Shown: positions 38,430 through 50,895, counted from the first letter of the stretch. The stretch: DNA of 64,000 bases from Epiperipatus broadwayi (GCA_028023455.1 JAQFVV010006273.1:5589598-5653597); one strand, 5' to 3'. Translations and numbers: made by a program. Notes: generated by a model not told the origin, from the sequence alone.

Positions 38430-38560
38430 ATAGTTCCACTCTCCCTCTCTCTCTTCCTCTCTCTCTCTCCTTCCCCCTCTCTCTCTTTTCCTCCCTCCTC
38501 TTTCTCCTCCCCTCCCTCTCTTCTTCCCCCTCTGTCTCCTTATCCCTCCTCCCTTTTTCC

Positions 38561-38655
<95 letters not shown>
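38430..38655. repeat. CT-rich low-complexity tract and (CT)n microsatellite
   Basis: A polypyrimidine stretch of mixed CCT/CTT/CTC leads into about 45 uninterrupted CT units (about 38563-38653). The Ser-Leu-rich and Arg-Glu-rich open frames over it are artefacts of the repeat. Confidence 0.97.
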
Positions 38656-38656
<1 letters not shown>

Positions 38657-38659
38657 ATT

Positions 38660-39800
38660 TCTCTCATTCAATCATAGAATTCAAGTCTAAGCTTAATAAA
38701 ACGTGAAACTTTAAAATTATGGTCAGCACTAACTTATTAGCTTTATAAGCTTTCCTTGCAATATTTATCTATAAAACCTTTGTCTTATTTCATCGATGGT
38801 TTTATACCAAAAATTTTGCAATACTTATATACAATTATAGTTACAATTCTGAAGATGATATACAAAAGAACCGTGTTTTTTTTTTTACAAATGTTCCCGC
38901 TTATGTATTAAAAATAATAAAAATTTTGATTGCAGATATAAAGTAAATTTGGTGTAAGAAATATTACCAAGCTATGATTTTATAATTATTTTATATAAAT
39001 ACTTAACATGAATTAAAAACATTTTTTTAGGAATCTAAATAAGTTAACAAAAATGCATTATATAAGTTCATAAAAACCTTAAGGTAAGAAAAAAACTAAT
39101 TAGACCAAATATGTACTATAAAAGTAGATTAAAATCTATCTCTTGAGGCAAGCTATTAATATTTTTTTTAAATATATTAATGTGAAGTGAGAAAGCTAGA
39201 AAAAGTATAATAACTATGTCAATGTAGGTCGTGGGTAAAGATAACTTATTAAGCTTTCATAATGAAGCTTATATAAAACAAAATTTTTTAAAGCATTTCT
39301 TGACTTAATTAAAATGTACAACTTTCCGAGTTATATAAAATACGGTATCTAATAAATTATTTTGAAATAGGAACACACACATGGCTATCATAATTATAAT
39401 GAATATAATGTCAATTTCTGAAAAATAAAGTATGTCAATTTCTGTGTCTCCTGTCTTAGAACTTGAGGTTGTTTTTTTTTATTTCCGGAAAGTATTTTAT
39501 TTATTTATTAACTGCTTCTTTACATACTTTATTAATTTTAAAAATCAAAAGAGATTAATAAAAACACAAAATAGTGATGTATGGGTTTCAATATCGCTAG
39601 GTAAATCTTGAGTTTTTTCCAGGTTGTAATAAGATTTAGAACTTTTCTTTCAGGTAATGACTTGTAGATAATCATGTAGATAGTCATTGGTCAGTAAATG
39701 AGTATTCAAATAACATTAGTTAAAAAATAAAGCAATTATTGAAAAAATTTTCAAATCCTGTACACTTAAAAATTAATAATCTCTTATTATTTTGATTTTT
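38660..39800. other. AT-rich intergenic DNA
   Basis: No gene, RNA or repeat is supported. Confidence 0.5.
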
Positions 39801-40159
39801 AAATGTCAAACTTGCTCTATCCACAACATTGATATAATTCATTCTAGATAAATACATTAATGATTTTCACTAAACATAAACTAGAGATTATTCTAGTCCA
39901 GACATAAACATTAAACTTTAGTTAAATATTAATATTTCCACAAAGGTTGGTGATAATGGTATATTAGATGTGATAATATATTGACTATTTCCATTATCTA
40001 TCAGTAAATGTTAAATGTATAGAAAAACTTTTCAAATACAAACAATTTGTTAGTAATAACACACAAGTAAACAACACCAGCTAGTGATTACACAGTGTTT
40101 CAAGTAGTATTATTCTTCACTCTTCCTCAGGTATTGCTAACCTGACCAATGACAGTATT

Positions 40160-40260
40160 TGTATAGGAATCAAATTCATACCATTAGATTCTCAAATATC
40201 ACATTTAAGGCAAATGATCAAACCAACTAAGCTATTCTGTCAAAGGCAACAGATAGTAGA
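40160..40260 (-). repeat. tRNA-derived SINE-like relic, left arm
   Basis: On the minus strand an A-box-like TAGCTTAGTTGG (complement at 40222-40233) and a B-box-like TGAATTTGATTCC (complement at 40167-40180) are spaced as in a tRNA. It continues into 'GTCAGGTTAGCAATACCTGA'. It mirrors 44523-44605. Confidence 0.6.
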
Positions 40261-40274
40261 AATTTTGTATGTTT

Positions 40275-42350
40275 ATATATGAGGGCTGATTCAAACCTCC
40301 TGAGTCTTTCAATTTTTTATCTAGAACAAGGTTAATTAGAGGCTTTTTAAAAAAATATTTTCTCAAGGTAATATATTTACAGGCTTCCATACATTGTGTA
40401 TTACCACACTGGGTTGACTTATAGAATTATTTGTCATTGTCATATAAGCAATGTAATTGAATTTTTTTCTATGTACCTTTTTCTTTCTATCCAATATTTT
40501 TGTATTTTACTAATTAAACATATGGTTATTTTACATACATTGTCTTCTACTATAGATACATCTGATTTTTTTCTTTTAATCATTACTTTGTGTTCTTTCA
40601 ATTGCTGTTTGACAAAGAAATAGATCTCACCAATATATTTCCTTCCACGTTCACATGGTATTTCATAGATATAGTTTTTGTTCTTTAACACTTCCAGTTT
40701 GGCTTGGTACAAGTAAACTGTTCTAATGTTATATTGACTACAGATTTTCTTTAAAGTGCCCACCATTTCTTGTGTGTATAGATACACTATAGTATCAATA
40801 ATTGTTTTTGTTTCCTTTTGTTGTTTATTAAAGGTTTTCTTGATGACTGCTGGTGGATAACCATTTTTTATGAAAGTTTGTTCTACGTGAATGTTTTCAT
40901 TTTCCAAATCACTGATTTCCAAATGAACTTCCTTTGCTCTACTCCATAGTGATTCCATGTTTAGTGCTTCTGATATGATTGGATGCATATGGCAAGTACT
41001 TGCCAGTGTGTGCTAGTTTCCTATAAACTGTTGTTTTTACTTTGCTCTTAGGGAGTCTTGTCACAACAATATCTAAGAATGCCATTTTTTGTTCTAATTT
41101 CCATTCCAATGTGAGTTTAATTGAAAGAGGTTGTTGACATGCATCCAGAATGATTGTAATTGCATCTCACCATTTGGTCATACCACAAATTTATTATCCA
41201 CATCATGTTGCCATCCCTTTATTTTGTTGAAAGAATTCTGAGTTATATTAAGACTGTGTTAATAGTTTCATTATACTATCAATAGGTAAAGTTGTTCTAG
41301 TTTACAGATTGTTATTGTCATCATATAACCTTTTATTTACAATAGACAATGCCTCATCATGGTACATTTGTAAATGGACTTTTGACATCAAAAATTACTA
41401 ATATGTCAGTTCTTATCAATTTCATGTCCTTGACTAATTCTACAAAGTGCCTAGAATTCCTGATGAAAGATTTGTCTTTTATGCCAATGGACTAAGAACT
41501 TTAAGACATTTTAACAAATTTTGATAAAGTGAATTTTTAGAATTAACAATAGCCTTAATGGAACATTGTCTTTATGGATTTTGGTGAGGAATATTGTTGA
41601 AATACAAAGATAATTTCTTTTTCCTGAAACACTGGAATATCTTTGATGATTCCAGAGTAGTGCTTGTAATTTTATCTCTGTATTTGTAATTAGAATTTTT
41701 GCTATTTTTTGTATTTTCCAGCTGTGAAACATCCTTGTATTTTGATATCATAATCAGTTTTATCCATTGCAAATGCAGTATTACATTTGTCAGCAAGTAG
41801 AATGATTATAGATGTATCTTGATTGAGAAATCTAATCGCTTTCCTCTCATCACATGAAAGGCTTGATTTTTGCTCCTGCATTTGATGTCTCTCTAGTATC
41901 CTTTTGACTCTCCAGCATAACTCTGCTTTTTCTTCCAGAGGTAATTTTTGGGTAACTTCCTCAGTGTCTGCCATTACATTCAATAATGAGACAGTATATG
42001 GCATAATGGCAAAGTTCAAACTTTTCCAATAACAGATAATTCGATACCAATAAGGCATTTAGAACTAAGATTTTTCACTGATGAAGCTGATAGACTAATT
42101 TCAGTATGACCTTTGACTTGCCCATGTACATTTACAAGCTTCTTCAGATGTTCTTTTATCTTTACATGTAATTTACAATATGATCTTTGCAACTGATTGA
42201 TAAATTCTTGAGAGATCTTCATCTGTAAGTTTATTTTTAGAAAATATTTCTAATGGAACACAGTATTGGATACTTGTGAAATCATTCCTTCTCTCAATAA
42301 GACATCATTCACTCTCTGCATAATCTTCTCAGCTCTTTTATAGGGAAGAG
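40275..42350 (-). mobile_element. Penelope-like element, left copy
   Basis: A retroelement body on the minus strand with a Penelope-type RT followed by a GIY-YIG nuclease. A short 3' UTR ends near 40275 ('GAAAGACTCAGGAGGTTTGA' in minus orientation), matched by the end of the right copy near 44470. Orientation is head to head with the right copy. No LTR or terminal repeat is required for this class, and the 5' end is uncertain. Confidence 0.85.
40440..42350 (-). pseudogene. Penelope-like RT/GIY-YIG polyprotein, left copy, degraded
   Basis: Such proteins copy the element's RNA and nick DNA with a C-terminal GIY-YIG domain. The N-terminal region (42058-41702) carries the conserved 'LNFAIMPYTV' and the long basic stretch ending 'IILLADKCNTAFAMDK' (cf. 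ILPADKGNAxVVMD). A stretch near 41070-41000 matches 'AFLDIVVTRLPKSKVKTTVY', typical just after the RT core. The last open piece (40988-40440, 182 codons) holds 'FIKNGYPPAVIKK', then the GIY-YIG core 'YIYEIPC..GRKYIGE' (residues 107-121) and 'LKEHK'. The catalytic YxDD is altered (a D-N-K form near 41185) and there are many frame breaks, so it is dead. Confidence 0.85.
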
Positions 42351-42414
42351 GTTTTAATAATGATTTTCTACTTTAGCCAACAACAATTTTGTAAGTAACA
42401 AGGCTTGTGTTACA
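42256..42414. other. spacer of the inverted duplication
   Basis: About 160 bases between the mirrored arms. The left part still reads as N-terminal Penelope-like sequence on the minus strand, so the right arm seems to have lost that 5' portion. Confidence 0.5.
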
Positions 42415-44485
42415 TTACACATGTGAAATGTTTTCTAAAAAATAAACGTACAGATAAAGATTTCTCAAGAATTTGTCAAGCAGTGAAAAGGTCATATTGT
42501 AAATTATATGGAAAGATAAAATAACATCAGAAGAAGCTTGTAAATCTACATGGTCAAGTCATACTGCAACTAGTCTATCAGCATCATCAGTGAAAAATCT
42601 TAGTTCTAAATATCTTACTGATGCTAAATTATCTGTTCCTGGAAAAGGTTTAAAATTTGCCATTACACCATCTACTGTCTCATTATTGGATATAATGGCA
42701 GCCACTGAGGAAGTTACTCAAAAATTACTTCTGGAAGAAAAAGCAGAGTTATGATGAGAAGTCAAAAGGACTCTAGAGAGACATCAAGTGCAGAAGCAAA
42801 AATCAAACCTTTCTTGTGATAAGAGGAAAGCTATTAGATTTTTTTCAATCAGGATACATTTATAGTCATTCTTTCTGCTGACAAAAGTAGTTCTACAGTT
42901 GTAATGTATAAAACTGATTATGATAACAAAATACAAGGACATCTTACAGCAGGAAAATACAAAAAAATAGCAAAACATCAAATTACAAATACAGAGATAA
43001 AATTACAAGCTTTACTCTGGAAGCATCACAGATATCCCAGTGATTCAGGTAAAGGAAATTAACTTTGTGTTTTAGCAAGATTCCTCACCTGTATGGACTA
43101 CATAAAATCCGTAAAGATAATGTTCCATTAAGGCCTATTGTTAATTCTAGAAATTCACTATGTCAATTTTTTTTGAGATTTCTTCTCAAATTTCTTAGTC
43201 CATTGGGATACAATCCTTCATAGAATTAGACAGGAACATAGAAAATTAGATTTGGCATGAAAAATCTTTTTACAAATATTAACATGTAAATAGGCATTTT
43301 CTATTGTAAGAAAAAGGTTATATGATGATAATAGCCTGCTTATTGATAGTATAATCAAATTATTAATGTTCTATATAACAACAACATTCATTTAATATAA
43401 CTCAGAATTCTTTCAACAAAATCAAGGGTGGCCATGGATCACTACTATCACCCTTTCTGAGCAACATTTACATGGAAAAACTTGAAATCATAGCCATAAA
43501 TTCTCTCACCTAAAGTGTGGCTTTGCTGATAACACATTTGTGATGTGGCTGCATAGTGATGCACAATTATAGGCATTCTGGATGCATATCAACAACTTGC
43601 TTCATTTAAATTCACAATGGAATTGGAACAAGAATAAAAATTAGCATTCTTCGATGTTCTTGTAACAAGACTCCCTAAAGGCAAAGTGAAAACAACAGTA
43701 TGTAGGAAATCCACACACACTGGCAAGTACTTGGCATATACATTTAATCATACCAGAAGCACTAAACATGGAATCACTATGCAACAGAGCAAATAAGGTT
43801 TGTTTCAAAAACAATGATTTGAAAAATGTAAACATTCACATAGAACAAACTTTCATGAAGAATGTTTATCCATCAGCAATCAGCAAGAAACCCTTTAATA
43901 GATAGAAAAAAGAGAAACTAAACAAAGAGAATTGTTGCTGTAGTGTATCCACATATTCCACAAATGGTAAACAAATTAAAGAAATCTGCAATCAATATAG
44001 CATTAAAATAGCTTTTCATTGCCATACCACAGTTTGGGGAATTCCTACTTCTACCAAGCCTAAACTGGAAATGCTGAATGACAAAAGACATATCTATGAA
44101 ATATTATGAGAATATGGTAGGAAATATATTGGGGAGACCTGTTGCTCTGTCAAATGGTGATTGAAAGATCATAAACTAATGGTTAAAAGAGAAATGGCTG
44201 ATGTGTCTACAGTAGCAGACCATAAATGTACTAATGGTTATATGCTTAATTGAGAAAATAGAAAAATATTTAATAGAGAGGAAAATGTACATAGGAGAAA
44301 ATTCTAAGAAACTTCTCATATGGAAATGGCAAATAATAATATAAGTTAACCAAGTGTGGCAATATGTAATGTATGGAAGTTGTTAATTAACTTTTTCTTT
44401 AAAAATTTTTTAAAAACCTCTAATTAACATTGCTCTTAAATAAAGAAATTGAAGGACTGAGGAGTATTTAAACCAACCCTAATAT
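42415..44485 (+). mobile_element. Penelope-like element, right copy
   Basis: Mirror image of the left copy. Starts near 'AAAAAATAAACGTACAGATA' (about 42437) and runs to a 3' UTR ending 'GGACTGAGGAGTATTTAAAC' near 44475. It is more decayed than the left copy, with no open segment over 65 codons in the RT core. Confidence 0.85.
42440..44330 (+). pseudogene. Penelope-like RT/GIY-YIG polyprotein, right copy, degraded
   Basis: Recognisable pieces in order on the plus strand are 'KNLSSKYLTDAKLSVPGKGL' (about 42595-42655) and 'LHGLHKIRKDNVPLRPIVNS' (about 43090-43150). Then come 'GSLLSPFLSNIYMEKLE' (about 43448-43490), the RT B-type motif region, and 'FADNTFVMW' (about 43520-43550, the position of the catalytic YVDDTFVIW, with one Asp changed to Asn). 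After these follow 'FFDVLVTRLPKGKVKTTVC' (about 43650-43705) and a GIY-YIG piece 'GRKYIGE' (about 44115-44140). Stops and shifts lie between nearly all of them. The loss of the second catalytic Asp independently shows inactivity. Confidence 0.85.
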
Positions 44486-44522
44486 ATAAATTTATTAAAT
44501 TTCAACTATCTATTGCCTTTGA

Positions 44523-44605
44523 CATAATAACTCAGTTGGTTATGGTGTCTGCCTTAAATTTAATGTTTGAGATTCTAAAAGTGTGAGTTTGACTCTTTTG
44601 TAAAT
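44523..44605 (+). repeat. tRNA-derived SINE-like relic, right arm
   Basis: An A-box-like TAACTCAGTTGG (44528-44539) and B-box-like GAGTTTGACTC (44585-44595) are correctly spaced. Downstream 'GTCAGGCCAGCATCAGCTGA' and 'GAATAATACTACT' match the left arm. It probably belongs to a SINE that extends to about 44760. Confidence 0.6.
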
Positions 44606-45255
44606 ATGGTTATTGGTCAGGCCAGCATCAGCTGAAAAAGAGTGGAGAATAATACTACTCAAAACATTATGTAATTACTAACCTGTCTGTCTATTTGTGT
44701 GCTATTAGTAAAATCTGATTCTAATAAAGTTTAAATTTTTCTATATGTTCAACATTTATTGATAGATGATGGAAATAGTTTATCATATTATCACAAAAAT
44801 ATCACACTTAATAAACTTGACTTCATCATACATTCTGGAAACATATGAATAAATGTATCTTTAAAAACAAATGACACTCTAGATGCATTCCATGCTGAAC
44901 CATGCAAAAAGAGTCATAATTTATTCATATGCATGGGTTTAATTTGAAAATAAATATATTAATATTTAACTGCAGTTTAAAATTTATATCTAAGCTAAGT
45001 GTAATCTCTTGTTTTATAAATGATTAGTGAAAGTCCTTAATGTATTTAACTAAAGTTAATTCTGTCAAGTTTGACAATTGCAATCAAAATGTAACAATTT
45101 TCTAATGATAAATACTGAACATTTGATAAAGATATATATATATATGTCTAAAATAAAAATTCATCTAACATTACTACAGTAGCCAAAACAAAATTTTACT
45201 AATTAACAAATACATCTTTTCAAGTAAAATTCAACCAAACATATGATATATATAT

Positions 45256-47837
45256 TGTGATAGTCTAGGTTTTCCACCAGAAGAGAGGGAACACATCTAA
45301 CTAAGGTCAGACCTGGGGTCTTTGGAAAGGATGCCATGAATGATGCAATGAAGTAGCTAATCAGTGATTATGCCTACTTCCAATGGGCTAGCTCTAGGTT
45401 TACACATTAAATTCAGACACAATTTAAGCTAGTTCATCCATACTTCACCCATTTTTCAGATCCCACACATGTCTCAGAATTCAAACCCAAGAAGAATGTT
45501 AAACTTGGCTCTCTTCAGCAATGAATTTATCTTAGATAGCAATTACAATACCTTTATATGGGTTCCAATCAAATAAAGGACTCATTTAAACATATTACTA
45601 TATTATAACATAAGAGATTAACTATGTAAGCACATTTGCATGGTTATGAATTGATAAATAACTTTGATAAACCAGAGATCATTTAATGAAAATCAACTTA
45701 ACAATGTTTTTTTTTTTACAAGCACAATAAAAATTGGAAAACACTTTTAATAAAAAATAAATAATTATATACATGTGTGTATCAAGTATGTATCCATATC
45801 ATATTTTTGATTAAATATATTTATTACTCCAACTCTTCCCATGATAGGTGTACATATAAATCCACTACAGTACAGATTTACAAAACAGATAAGAGTAACA
45901 AAAAAAATTATTAATTCCTTGTTATAATGATCACTAAGCTAACTATCTATTTAACAAGATTATACGGTGTGTGCAATAGCTTCATAGTTTAATTTCAACT
46001 GTAGAGACTCCATATTCATTAAGGACCCCCCTTAACTATGTACAAGTTTGGTAGAAAAGAACATTCAGACATGAATATTAGTCATTCATTCTGAATAAAC
46101 AAATATAAACAAACATTAGTTAACAAAAAATAAACAACACAAACTCTGCCTTGTAGCAAGTGCATGTTTATAATATGGAATAACATCAAATAAAATCTTA
46201 TCTTTATTCCATATTGTAGTAAAGAAGGGATGATAATGTTACCAAATATTATATCCCTATGAAGGGAGAGTTAACCTAAACTTTATTTAATAAAATAAAA
46301 TAAAAATTGTCTAACTTAACAACCTTCCTCCCTGCACTTTCTTGACTTTAATTACAATGGACTCTTCCAATTTATAGACATTTAGGTTTTCAGGTGTGGA
46401 AGTGAAATAAAAAAATACAGAATTCAACAAACATATATGTAAAATAAAATAAAAAGATTACACAACAAATTAAAATTTTCTTCAAGTTTTTTTGCATAAT
46501 GTCCATTAATTAGGCAACTAGTGTCTCTGATAGATACAGTTCATTGGTGTTCTGGTCATTCTTTTGGGGCAAGTCATGCATTACACATGGGAAATCTTTA
46601 GTAACATTTGGAATGATGTTATTTTTATTCTATATCCCTCTAGACATTTAAAACAAAGCATTTGATGTTTCAGCAGGAATTACCCAATTGAATATTAAAA
46701 TGTCATACTTTCTGTAGTCAGGGCTGATAACACTTAGCTCTATGACATAACTGAATTAACCAGAGTACATTGTTTGCAGTTCATAAACAAAATTTTCTTA
46801 ATTCAGTTGTTTGGCATTTAATAATTTTTATAAGAACAGAATTATTCCATCATTTATATATATCACTATGCTGATGACATTCTATTTTGTTATTTTACCC
46901 ATATTTAAAGAATAGCATAGTCCTTTTTTTTCCATGTGTCATAGCATCGGCCGGGATGTGAACCCACAACTGCCTGCAACCAACTACTTGCTTGCATGGC
47001 GGCTGCGATACCTCTCGGTTAACAACGTAAGACATAGTCCTTTTTGTTTTAAATATTTATTTAAATAAGTTCAACTATTTTATCCACTGCAGGAATCTCT
47101 TAGAATTCTTTCTGTTTAAATATCAGCTGCAGTTTCTTGTAATTTGTGTTAGAACAATAAAGCAAATAATTTGAAGTGCTTGAATATGCCATCCGTGTTC
47201 TCTAAGATGCAAACATTCAATTTTTTGATGTTATACAGCTTTTATATTCTTTGAAAATAGTAAAAAAATGATGGAAATGAACTGGGATTGTTTTCATACT
47301 GGATTCAGCTTTTGTAGTGTGGTATACTCATATTTTATTTTCCATCACTGTGTAAACCCTATTGTTGAGTGTATTATATTGAATATAAGTAAAATAAAAT
47401 AACAGTAGAATTATGCTTTCATTTTCCACATTTGGTTGCCTAGTGACTGGTTTGACATTTGGTTGTTACTATGATTACTTAGTCTAAATATTTTATAATG
47501 ACATAATTAATACACTGACATTGAATTCATTGTTTGCATATATATATATATATATTAGTACAATTTTTTTTTAATTAGGGTTTTCATCTTTCAAATAGAT
47601 AAGTGAAACTAATGTATCATGATATTTCTTAAATATAGAAAAAAATAAACATTTGTTGCAACTATATATATGTGTGTGTGTTTATTTAATATAGCAAAAA
47701 ATAAACATTTGTTGCAATTATGTGTGTGTGTTTATTTACTCCATAAACTTAACAACCTATTAACTAAATTTACATTGAAAATGAGTTTTATTTGTTAGTG
47801 AGGGTGAACAAATGTTAGATTGTAAGCTACCTTTACA
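45256..47837 (-). mobile_element. Ty3/gypsy LTR, copy B (3' LTR of body 1)
   Basis: Begins TGTGATAGTCTAGG and ends GTAAGCTACCTTTACA, with the family's TG...CA ends. It is the 3' LTR because the body genes run on the minus strand toward it. Without the SINE (46929-47032 plus one target copy) it is about 2.47 kb. It contains a local tandem duplication (47632-47738, unit about 55 bp with 'AATAAACATTTGTTGCAA'). On the minus strand the purine-rich GGGTAGCGGAA just outside its body-side end (about 47838-47852) sits where a polypurine tract should be. Confidence 0.85.
46916..47045 (-). mobile_element. SINE copy inserted in LTR B, 13-bp target duplication
   Basis: CATAGTCCTTTTT flanks it at 46916-46928 and 47033-47045. 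On the minus strand the insert has a B-box-like GGGTTCACATCC and ends 'CGGCCGATGCTATGACAC' plus an A-run, as in the copy at 38259-38367. The equivalent positions of the other LTRs (near 55796-55815 and 62479-62495) run straight through without it, so they are preserved empty sites. Confidence 0.92.
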
Positions 47838-48123
47838 ATTCCGCTACCCATTACAGGGTTAAAATTTTAAGTTATTATTACAATTTTAATACTTACTCAG
47901 AGTGTATGTCTTTAATTTTGTGTTGCAGTGTCCATCATTCTGTATAAATCAGCTCCTAATTCTCAGTGGATTCTAAAGAATTCCAGTAATTGCTTTTACA
48001 ATTACCTGGGTCTACTCTCATCATAGATTAATGACTCTATTTTTTTGATGTTATCTCACTTTCCTTTCTCATTTTAATTGAGACATATCTTTCCTTTCTG
48101 GCTTATCAGTTAAGCATACCTAC

Positions 48124-49431
48124 TCAGTAGTCACTCTGTTTGACCAAAAAATAAGGTTTTAAACTGCATATTATATGTTCCATTACTTCTCCATTCACTG
48201 CCATCCAAAACACATTTGGACCTGACTGTTTCACATTAATGAAAGGTCCCTTGTATTGGTTATAAAATTTTTCACACTTCTCTTCCACTAGTTTACTTAT
48301 ATGGAGTGTTTTAATGAATACTTTGTCTCCTATCTTGAAGTTGTAGGCAATCCCATTTGTTTTGTTTGTTATCTCAGCTTTGTTTGTTAGTTGCTCATAT
48401 ACTTTTAATATGTCTATTTCCATGGCAAATTTGGCACATTTAACTGGGTGTTCATATTTGTCAAATAATATGGGAATAGTTTGGTTGAAGTGTAGTCTAA
48501 TGGGTGTGAATTCAGTCATTTAATTTATGCTCCAATTGATGAAGTTGACTATACACATCATTTGCCTTATCGACAACTTATGCTCATCATCTAGATAAGT
48601 CCTGAATATACATCTGAGCTACCACATTGCATATTATTAAGGGTTCAACTGCGTATTCCTAATGGATGTAAACACGTGCCTTATTTGAGATTTCTCTACC
48701 TTTATTTTCCATTCCATGGATAAGAAAGGCATACCATGGTCTGATAATATGATCTTGGGTCCTATCCTTATGAATATGAGGGTGCCTAATATCTTGTTCA
48801 TGTGTCTGGTATTAGCTTGGGGTATTGGTAACTTGAAATATATTTTGAGAAGAGATCATAAAGTGACCAATAAGTACTACTTTTTATTAAATGGGGGCAA
48901 TAGCCCATAATAGTGAATTGCTAAAATCTCATTTGGTCTTTTGGGTATAGCTGATTTTAAAGTATTACTGTAATTTTGGTTTACTAGCTTGAATTGAAAC
49001 TCACCAAACAATCTTGAAGTGACTTTAAGAAGTCTATAAACATTCTTGACCAGCAAAAACAAATTCTCAAACTGTATTCTGCTTTATGGGCATCAAAGTG
49101 TGTGTATAAACAGTGAATATATTTTATGAGTGTGGCACACAATGTTTTAGGTATTACTACCCTCCACTCATCTATCTATGTTTACTCTGTAAAATGAGAG
49201 CTGGGTTTCCATCGTACAGTAAGTGAGATCCTTTGACACATTCAAACCTTTCTCTCTTTTCAAAATTTTCATGATTGGCTTTAAATCTAGGTCTGCAAAT
49301 TGGAGTAAGTTCTCTAAATCATTCTCTACATCATTATTAGTCATCAAATTGACACTTGTAATGCAGGCATCCTCCACCAACAAGTGATTCTGTTCTGACC
49401 TACATGGATTTTGAAAAAACATGTCACCCAT
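48124..49431 (-). pseudogene. gypsy integrase, degraded
   Basis: Minus-strand pieces in order are 'FADLDLKPIMKILKREKGL' (end of RNase H / linker, 49431-49168), then 'IPKRPNEILAIHYYGLLPP' (49062-48877, the segment before and including the first catalytic Asp, here His in 'AIHYYG' where the family has D). Next are 'KIILSDHGMPF' (about 48756-48727, second catalytic Asp with codon complement at 48739-48741) and the C-terminal domain (48519-48124) with 'FKIGDKVFIKT', 'YKGPFINVKQSGPNVF' and 'SLKPYF'. The enzyme would insert the cDNA. Substitution of a catalytic Asp plus stops show it is dead. Confidence 0.85.
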
Positions 49432-49495
49432 GACATTGTAACAGCAAACTCCATCTGACTAGTGACTATTGGTCAGGTAACTGTGATTCAGGAAT

Positions 49496-50730
49496 TCAAG
49501 CCATTTGTGGACAGTGATTACTATCACCTCTGATCTGAGTAGCCTCTGTCAAAATGTTTGGAAGGCCCACACTATTTCTGGTGCTTCCATCTGTGTAACT
49601 GTAATTTATTTCTGGGCCCTTCATGAGCCTGCTGATAAAATAAGAGGACATGAGGTTGGCCATCCTCCTGGGTCTGGGATAGCATTTCCCCTCATCTGAA
49701 ACCACTACTATCTGTTTGGACAATAAATGGTTTGTTAAAATCAGAGATGGATAACTTTGCTCTAAGCACCCTGTTTTAATATTTCAAATGCCTTGACCTG
49801 TTTCTTAGTCCAGTTCCATGGCTTATCTTTCCTAATTAGCTTTAAGAATGCTTCCATGTGATCTGGGAACTTCTGGTAGAAACAATTGTAAAAGTTACAC
49901 AGGCCTAAAATGATCTAATATGTTTTCTATTGATTAGTTTAGGAAAGATTTTAATGGCACTGATCTTCACTGGATGAGGTCTTATCTTATTGCAGCCATG
50001 ATATGACCCAGAAAGACCACTTGGTTAGAAACTAGTGTACTATTTTTGAAGTTAATTTTAATCCCCTTTTGTAATACTCTTCAAAAAAAATAAGTGAGAT
50101 GTCAAAGATGTTCTTCAATTTTGGCAGATGCAATGATCACATCATCCACATAAACAGCTACAGTCTGTTTAACCTCGTGAGATAGGGTTTTATCTAGACA
50201 ACTAATGAAACCAGTACCACTACTTATCAATTGAAAAAGCATTCTATTAAATGGATATGTGAAACACTTTTATTGGAAGGCAGTATATTGTTGATCACCA
50301 GGATGAAGCTCAATCTGTCAATAGCTGAATGTTATATCAAAAATAGAAAACACCTTGTGTTTAAATCTCATGAATAATTTATGTATGGATGGTGGAATGT
50401 TTTTGTCAGGGGTAGTAATTATGTTTAATTGCCCTGGAGCCCAAACAAATCTCATTGACCCATCTTTTTTCTTCACAGTTACAACTGGATTACAATAAGA
50501 TGAAGAGCATTTGGACCCTCAACCCAGCATTTTATTAATCATTTGAATATTTCTTCATGATACTGGTATGGAATATGGTTGATTTGGATTGAAATGGTTG
50601 GTCATGTTTTAATCTGAATTTCTGTTGAAATCCATCTATCACTCCAGGTATCTTCGAAAAAATCAGAAAAATTTGGGCTAAGTTTATTAACAGATTGCAA
50701 TTGCAATGCTTCATTGATTCCAATCATGTT
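49496..50730 (-). pseudogene. gypsy reverse transcriptase-RNase H, degraded
   Basis: Minus-strand matches to Ty3/gypsy RT are 'RLKHDQPFQSKSTIFHTSIM' (about 50620-50560), 'NPVVTVKKKDGSMRF' (about 50495-50450), 'VFSIFDITFSY' (about 50365-50330), 'QIELHPGDQQYTAF' (about 50325-50285) and the catalytic 'YVDDVIIAS' (YVDD codons complementary to 50141-50152). They are followed by the connection segment 'VVFLGHIMA' (about 50025-50000). RNase H is poorly preserved (49723-49496). Single in-frame stops interrupt several motifs, including one between Y and Q of the SY-W-QIE motif. The YVDD motif itself is intact. Confidence 0.88.
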
Positions 50731-50895
50731 CTCTGCAAGTTTATTATATTGGATATAATACAATTAACTTCATGTAGATTATATCTTGGAAGTAATGTCA
50801 TCTCCAAAACATCATCACCTATTTTAACTTTCTTGACAGAGAAGTCAGTAAGTGTAGGAAGTCTTCCCCTAGAATGGCATACATGATTAGGACTT

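Larger units (their letters stand above)
39806..45078. repeat. large inverted duplication (about 2.5-kb arms)
   Basis: The left arm (about 39806-42255) and right arm (about 42415-45078) carry the same series in mirror order: an R2 piece, a tRNA-like SINE, a Penelope-like 3' UTR and a Penelope-like body. Arms are perhaps 75-85% alike by eye. The outer edges match at 'TGTCAAACTTG' (39806) and the complement of 'CAAGTTTGACA' (45068-45078). The right arm has about 150 extra bases (an R1 piece, about 44790-44950). Because flanking repeats are mirrored as well, the whole block seems to have been duplicated by inversion, rather than two elements inserting independently. Confidence 0.8.

Noticed and set aside
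38324-38677. Ser/Leu-rich and Arg/Glu-rich open frames
   Set aside because: They are translations of the CT-rich tract; there is no other support.
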